From NCBI GenBank assembly GCA_964407665.1, contig CAYOWK010000042.1, forward strand, positions 1 through 35,687: a stretch of DNA of 35,687 nt, given 5' to 3'. Position numbers and translations under genes: made by a program. Below the pieces are notes generated by a model that saw only the letters and a list, made by a program, of their open reading frames with translations, searched no databases and was not told where the DNA came from. The number at the start of each line of letters is the position of its first letter. The stretch's first letter is position 1. Positions 31,309 through 35,687 of this stretch are shown piece after piece. Origin of the DNA: CAYOWK01 sp964407665 (GTDB lineage: Bacteria; Pseudomonadota; Alphaproteobacteria; Caulobacterales; Hyphomonadaceae).

Positions 31309-31479
31309 TGTCGGCGGTGACCCCGGAATGTGAGTATCGTTCACACTTGGGTGATCAGGCGCCGATTGCAACCTTCGTGGCGCGACCTGACGAAATTGTC
31401 AGTCCGAAATGGACGATTGATGCCGGGAAGGTCCTGCGCGACAACGCTGTCGTCCCTCCCGTCCGGAAAGCGCGCGCCC

Positions 31480-32328
31480 ATGAAACTTGTCGACTCCATC
31501 GCGGCTCCCGGTTCGAAGCTGGAAGGCGGCCTGAAGACCGGGGCAGGCGACGACCGCTACGTCTTCGACGAGGGCGCCGGCTGGGCTGCTGTCATAGATG
31601 GCGCAACCGATGTTGGACCGATCCGCATCTACCCGGAGGCCGAGTCCGATGCGGCGAAGTATGCGGACCTGCTGGCGGCGGCGTTTGTCGCGGCGCCTGT
31701 AGGACCGGATGAGACGCCCGTCGCCTATTTCCGTCGTCTCCTCCCGTCCGTGTCGGACGCAGCTACGAAAGCGGCGCGGGTTCCGTTCAAGGATGTGCCG
31801 CTGTCGTCCTGCCCGACCGCTGCGGCAACGTGGGTCCGCATCGCCAGTGGCAGGATCGAGGGCGCCACTCTGGGCGATAGTATCGCCATCGTCCGCACGC
31901 CCGAAGGGGCAGTCACAGTCATCGGCGAACCCGGCAAGCCGGGTGACGAACAGGCGAGGGCTCGCACGATCCTGCAGCGCTCGGAGGCGGAGCGGCTCAA
32001 ATGGCTGCAGGACACCCGCGCGGTTCACAACACGCCCGGCGGATACTGGGTATTCGGCGTCCAGCCAGAGGCAGCGGCGCATATCGTCCACCAGAGCGCG
32101 GATGCTCCCGCCGGCTCACACGTCCTGATGATGACGGACGGCTTCTACCGGCTGGTATCGCCCTATGGGCGCTACTCGGACGAACAGCTCATCGGGATCG
32201 CCATAGCCCGCGGCCTCGGCCCGCTCATGACTGAACTTCGGGCCCTGGAGGCCTCGCCCGCTGATGACGCCGCCATCGGCCGATTCAAGACCTCGGACGA
32301 TGCGACAGCCCTGCTGTTCGAGGTCTAG
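31480..32328 (+). CDS. PP2C-like serine/threonine phosphatase
   Basis: A 282 aa cytosolic metal-dependent phosphatase-like protein. It keeps the PP2C metal-binding and core motifs in order: GAGDDRYVF (21-28), AAVIDGATD (36-44, where most have DGMGG), GDS (132-134), MMTDGFYRL (217-225) and SDDATALLF (272-280). ATG 31480 gives the family-like start MKLVDSIAAPGSKLEGG; the upstream 150 nt are Arg/Ser-rich. No substrate is apparent. It is divergent from the antiporter gene and convergent with the small secreted protein, whose stop is 1 nt away. Confidence 0.78.
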   Translation: MKLVDSIAAPGSKLEGGLKTGAGDDRYVFDEGAGWAAVIDGATDVGPIRIYPEAESDAAKYADLLAAAFVAAPVGPDETPVAYFRRLLPSVSDAATKAARVPFKDVPLSSCPTAAATWVRIASGRIEGATLGDSIAIVRTPEGAVTVIGEPGKPGDEQARARTILQRSEAERLKWLQDTRAVHNTPGGYWVFGVQPEAAAHIVHQSADAPAGSHVLMMTDGFYRLVSPYGRYSDEQLIGIAIARGLGPLMTELRALEASPADDAAIGRFKTSDDATALLFEV

Positions 32329-32329
32329 G

Positions 32330-32728
32330 TCACGAAACCAGTCCGGACGGATACAGCACCGCCGAAGCATCCACGCCTGGATCCGAAGGGCTGTACCAGA
32401 ACCACGACATCCGGCCTTCTGCTCGGCGCACGATGATGCGGCCTCCGTCCACACACGGGCCCGAGGTAATCGTTTCGCTGTACTCGGCCTGCCGGCTGTC
32501 GCCCTTCAGCAGCTTGAGCACGCCCGTGCAGCCGAGACTTGGGTAGGCGATCCGCGCTTCCTTGCGTCCATCCAGGTCGAGTTCGATCGTCCACTGGTCC
32601 TGGTAGCCGTCGGGTCCGACCTGGAACCCCAGGCCGGACCATTCTCCCCGCATGCCCCTGACCGGTTCGGAGGAGGCGGGCGCGGCGAGCGAGCCGGCGA
32701 TGAATGCGCAGGCGAGGAGCTGTCTCAT
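32330..32728 (-). CDS. Secreted small protein, 132 aa
   Basis: Not recognised by name. The signal peptide MRQLLACAFIAGSLAAPASS is followed by a beta-rich domain (GEWSGLGFQVGPDGYQDQWTIELDL, then YPSLGCTGVLKLL, SETITSGPCVDGGRIIV, GRMSWFWYSP), with two Cys likely disulfide-bonded. The W-G...W-I...YPSLGC...G-x-C pattern recurs in many bacterial lysozyme-inhibitor-like or unknown secreted proteins. The ATG overlaps the stop of the amidohydrolase gene (ATGA), so it is the second gene of that operon. Confidence 0.75.
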   Translation of the reverse strand: MRQLLACAFIAGSLAAPASSEPVRGMRGEWSGLGFQVGPDGYQDQWTIELDLDGRKEARIAYPSLGCTGVLKLLKGDSRQAEYSETITSGPCVDGGRIIVRRAEGRMSWFWYSPSDPGVDASAVLYPSGLVS

Positions 32729-33996
32729 TCGCCGCCCACCACGGTCGCGCCGCCCTTCATCACGAAGACAGGGGCCTCCAGCAGGCGCACGTCCTGCAGC
32801 GGGTTGCCGCGAACGCCAACCAGATCGCCGTAAGCGCCCGTCTTGATGATGCCGACCTTGCCGGTCCGGCCCAGCGCATCAGCCGCAGTAACGGTCGCCG
32901 ACTGGATCGCCTGCAGCGGTGTCGCGCCGTAGCGCACCATCACCGCAAACTGGCGGCCGTTCTGGCCGTGCGGATAGATCCCTGCATCGGTGCCGTAGAC
33001 CATCTTCACGCCGGCCTTCAGCGCCTTGCGGAAGTTCTCCCGCTGAATCTCGCCGATCTCGCGATCCTTGCGGAGATTGTCCTCCAGCACGCCGTTCTTC
33101 GCGCCCTCGGACTGGGTGTAGTCGGTGTTGAAGATGTCCATGGAGAAATAGGTCCCCATCTTCTTGGCGGCAGCTATGCCATCGTCATCGACTAGGCTGG
33201 CGTGCTCGACGGTGTCGATGCCGGCCAGCGCCGCGTCGCGAATGCCGGTTGCGCCGTGCGCGTGGGCGGCCACTTTGAGGCCCCACATGTGCGCCTCGTC
33301 CGCGACGGCTTTCATCTCGGCCAGCGTCATTTGCTGCTGGCCCGGCTCGGTGTTGCGCGAGAACACGCCACCCGTTGCGCAGACCTTGATGACGTCAGCG
33401 CCATACTTCCGGAGCGTGCGGACGGCCTTGCGGGCCTCATCCGGCGTATCGGCGTTGAAGGGCGATTTGGAATCGAACGATGGCGGGAAGTAGGTCGAAT
33501 CGCAGTGTCCGCCCGTCGCTCCGAACGAATAGGCGGCGGCGATGATGCGCGGGCCTTCGACCTTGCCTTCCTCGATGGCCTGCTTGAGCCCGACATCGTT
33601 CCAGGCGTCCGAGCCCACATTCCGAACCGTGGTGAACCCGGCTTTCAGGGTCGCCAGCGCGTTCGGGACGGTGATCATGCTCCAGAAGCGGTCGCCGAAC
33701 TGGAGCCCGGTATAGCCGCCGTAGGAGGGGTCCGAATCGAGATGGACGTGCATGTCGATCAGACCCGGGAGGAGGGTGACGCCCGGCAGTTCGATGATTT
33801 CGGCGGCAGACGGAACCTGCGTGGTCGCTTTCGGGCCAACGGCGGTGATGACGCCATCCTGGATCAGGATCGCCGGGTTTTCGACCATTCGCCCGGTCGC
33901 CACATCCAGATAGCGGTCGGCGGTCACGTAGACATTCTGGGCGACGGCCGCCGGCGCGGCGGTCAGAACGAGGGCGAGAGCGGTCAGGCGGATCAT
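32725..33996 (-). CDS. Secreted amidohydrolase, Xaa-Pro dipeptidase-like
   Basis: A 423 aa periplasmic or exported metallohydrolase of the prolidase/imidazolonepropionase-like group. The signal peptide MIRLTALALVLTAAPAAVAQ is cleaved after Gln20 or nearby. Metal ligands: HVH (83-85, in DMHVHL), carboxylated Lys204 (VIKVCATGG), His245/His247 (AHAHG), His265 (VEHA) and Asp337 (GTDAG), so both metal sites look intact. Substrates of relatives are N-acylated or proline-containing dipeptides; that is inference. The ATG at 33994-33996 follows GGGGACACCC. It overlaps the next gene by 4 nt. Confidence 0.9.
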   Translation of the reverse strand: MIRLTALALVLTAAPAAVAQNVYVTADRYLDVATGRMVENPAILIQDGVITAVGPKATTQVPSAAEIIELPGVTLLPGLIDMHVHLDSDPSYGGYTGLQFGDRFWSMITVPNALATLKAGFTTVRNVGSDAWNDVGLKQAIEEGKVEGPRIIAAAYSFGATGGHCDSTYFPPSFDSKSPFNADTPDEARKAVRTLRKYGADVIKVCATGGVFSRNTEPGQQQMTLAEMKAVADEAHMWGLKVAAHAHGATGIRDAALAGIDTVEHASLVDDDGIAAAKKMGTYFSMDIFNTDYTQSEGAKNGVLEDNLRKDREIGEIQRENFRKALKAGVKMVYGTDAGIYPHGQNGRQFAVMVRYGATPLQAIQSATVTAADALGRTGKVGIIKTGAYGDLVGVRGNPLQDVRLLEAPVFVMKGGATVVGGE

Positions 33997-34118
33997 GGGT
34001 GTCCCCGGCATGAATGTGTCCAAGTGATGCGCGCGCCAGCCGGGCAAGTAAATCTCCCCTGCGCGCGGCCATTCGCGCCCGCGTGGGTCTTTCGCTCGGG
34101 CCGCGCCCGTCCTAAACC

Positions 34119-35687
34119 ATGCCCATGAGCAAGCCGCAGGATCGAAACGAGACCTTCAAGGCCGCCCTCTCGGCGGCGACGCGGGCCCTTGCCGGCAAGG
34201 ATCATGAGGCCGTCGAGTTCTCCGCCGATGGGGGCCGTCTGTCCGGCGAGACCATGATCCTGTCGATGCCGCCCAAGGACCTCAACCCGAAGACTGCGGC
34301 CAAGGCCCGTGGCGAGGCCGACGCGTTGGCCCTGAAGGTCGCATACCACAACGAGCGGAAATACGCCGCGGCCCAGCCCAAGCGCGATGACGCCCGGCGC
34401 CTGTTCGCCGCCGCCGAGCGCGCCCGTGTCGAGGCGATCGGCGCGGTGGCCATGGATGGCGTGGCGGACAATCTCGACGCCGTTCTGGCTGCGCGCTGCG
34501 AACGCTCCGGTTTCGGGCCGGGCACGCTGAAGTCGCACGCGCCTGTCGACGAGGCGCTGGAGTTCCTGTTGCGCGAGGCGCTGACCGGCCGTGAGCTGCC
34601 GGCCGCTGCGAAGGGCGTGGCGGACGCCTGGCGTGACGATTTCGCCAAGGCCAACGACGCCATAGGGCGCGCGCGCCGCGTGATGGATGACCAGGATGCT
34701 TTCGCGGATGCGATGCACGATCTGCTGCGCGACATGGACATGGGCGACGAGCGCACCGGCGAGGAAAAAGCCAGCGACGAGAGCGAGACCAGCGAGGAAG
34801 AAAGCGACGAGACGCAGTCCAGCGACGACAGCGAAAACGAGAACGAAGGCGAGGACGAAGGCGAGACCGAGGCCCAGGGCGGCGGCGAGGATGAGGATTC
34901 CGGCGGCGAGCCCGGCGAGGAGACCGAGACCACCATGGCGTCGGACGCTGACGCCGACATGGATGCGCAGGACTACGAAGAGGAGGATGATCCCGCCACG
35001 CCCGCGCGGCCGAACTATCGTCCGCAGGACGAGTTCCGGTCCGACTACAAGGTGTTCACCACCACCCACGACGAGGTGGCGCATGCTGACGATCTCTGCG
35101 ACCCCGAGGAGTTGACCCGCCTGCGCGCGTATCTGGACGCGCAGCTTCAGGGCCTCCAGGGCGCCGTCGCCCGTCTTGCAAACCGTCTGCAGCGCAGGCT
35201 GATGGCCCAGCAGAACCGAAGCTGGATGTTCGACCTCGAGGAGGGCGTGCTCGACACGTCGCGGCTGACCCGCGTGATCGTCGACCCCACTGCGCCGCTG
35301 TCGTTCAAGATGGAGGACGACTCCAAGTTCCGAGACACCGTGGTGACGCTGCTGCTGGACAATTCGGGGTCGATGCGCGGCCGCCCGATCATGGTGGCGG
35401 CGCTTTGCGCCGACATCCTTGCCCGCACGCTGGAGCGTTGCGGCGTCAAGGTGGAGATCCTCGGCTTCACGACACAGGCCTGGAAGGGTGGACTGTCGCG
35501 CGAGGACTGGATCAAGGCCGGAAAGCCGCCGAGCCCGGGTCGGCTGAACGATCTGCGCCACATCATCTACAAGGGCGCGGATGCTCCGTGGCGGCGCGTG
35601 CGGCGCAATCTCGGCCTGATGATGCGCGAGGGGCTCCTGAAGGAGAACATCGACGGCGAGGCGCTTCTGTGGGCGCATGACCGGCTG
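34119..35687 (+). CDS. cobT: Cobaltochelatase subunit CobT, N-terminal part (runs off right edge)
   Basis: Part of the aerobic CobN-CobS-CobT chelatase that inserts cobalt into hydrogenobyrinic acid diamide in B12 synthesis. The open frame is 523 codons from ATG at 34119 (a second ATG is 6 nt later). It has a helical N-terminal domain, a highly acidic linker (about 207-292, Glu/Asp/Ser-rich) and the start of a von Willebrand A domain with the MIDAS motif DNSGSMRG (D414-x-S-x-S418). The acidic stretch is usual for CobT. No cobS lies upstream; the preceding amidohydrolase is divergent. Confidence 0.95.
   Translation, partial: MPMSKPQDRNETFKAALSAATRALAGKDHEAVEFSADGGRLSGETMILSMPPKDLNPKTAAKARGEADALALKVAYHNERKYAAAQPKRDDARRLFAAAERARVEAIGAVAMDGVADNLDAVLAARCERSGFGPGTLKSHAPVDEALEFLLREALTGRELPAAAKGVADAWRDDFAKANDAIGRARRVMDDQDAFADAMHDLLRDMDMGDERTGEEKASDESETSEEESDETQSSDDSENENEGEDEGETEAQGGGEDEDSGGEPGEETETTMASDADADMDAQDYEEEDDPATPARPNYRPQDEFRSDYKVFTTTHDEVAHADDLCDPEELTRLRAYLDAQLQGLQGAVARLANRLQRRLMAQQNRSWMFDLEEGVLDTSRLTRVIVDPTAPLSFKMEDDSKFRDTVVTLLLDNSGSMRGRPIMVAALCADILARTLERCGVKVEILGFTTQAWKGGLSREDWIKAGKPPSPGRLNDLRHIIYKGADAPWRRVRRNLGLMMREGLLKENIDGEALLWAHDRL

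Noticed and set aside
33993..35678. 561 aa minus-strand open frame across cobT
   Set aside because: It is antisense to a clear CobT frame; the composition is a mirror of GC-rich codons and the repetitive acidic linker.

Overview
The window is a high-GC chromosomal segment of an alphaproteobacterium, most likely of the Hyphomonadaceae/Maricaulaceae type. The evidence is the gene families: sdhCDA, a leuD-leuB cluster, ethylmalonyl-CoA pathway enzymes, a CobT-type cobaltochelatase subunit, ribbon-helix-helix small proteins and a solitary HPt-like protein. It looks like ordinary chromosome. I see no integrase, phage gene, insertion sequence, CRISPR array, tRNA or rRNA. The assignment to a taxon is an inference from families.

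Layout. (1) 1-1798, minus: sdhC-sdhD-sdhA (sdhA runs off the left edge). (2) 1972-4065: a glutamine amidotransferase and three small unknown proteins. (3) 4139-8847, minus: mesaconyl-CoA hydratase, a methyl-accepting chemoreceptor, a CitE/malyl-CoA lyase-type enzyme and a glutathione transferase-like protein. The first and third are consistent with the ethylmalonyl-CoA pathway. (4) 8981-13421: a DUF883-like membrane-anchored protein, an unknown protein, pyridoxal kinase, a class-C beta-lactamase-fold hydrolase, a PPP-family phosphatase and an HPt-like protein. (5) 13533-13711: an intergenic transcription unit with promoter, hairpins and intrinsic terminator, proposed as a small RNA. (6) 13721-16933: RarD and an MHYT-domain hybrid histidine kinase. 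(7) 16940-22358: an aspartate-semialdehyde dehydrogenase homologue whose catalytic Cys and His are both replaced, a SnoaL-like protein, a lipoprotein, a small VOC protein, and a VOC-leuD-leuB operon. (8) 22359-25302: hemolysin III-like protein, a DUF3833 lipoprotein and about 1.1 kb of non-coding DNA full of palindromes. (9) 25303-29622: DUF488, a VanY-type carboxypeptidase, TesB, YebC, an unknown protein and two divergent ribbon-helix-helix-like small proteins. (10) 29632-35687: a YbaL/Kef-type antiporter, a PP2C-like phosphatase, a secreted small protein, a secreted amidohydrolase and the N-terminal 523 codons of cobT.

Working links. SdhCDA form the membrane complex II. LeuD and LeuB catalyse two consecutive steps of leucine synthesis, while leuC is not adjacent. 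The hybrid kinase ends in a receiver domain and has no HPt of its own; the solitary HPt-like protein 1.4 kb away is a possible partner. The asd-like pseudoenzyme sits downstream of leuD-leuB, where many proteobacteria carry genuine asd.

No obvious new multi-gene system is visible. The most interesting items are the doubly active-site-altered Asd homologue, the candidate small RNA, the structured repeat-rich block at 24.2-25.25 kb and the repeat cluster in front of the small RHH gene.
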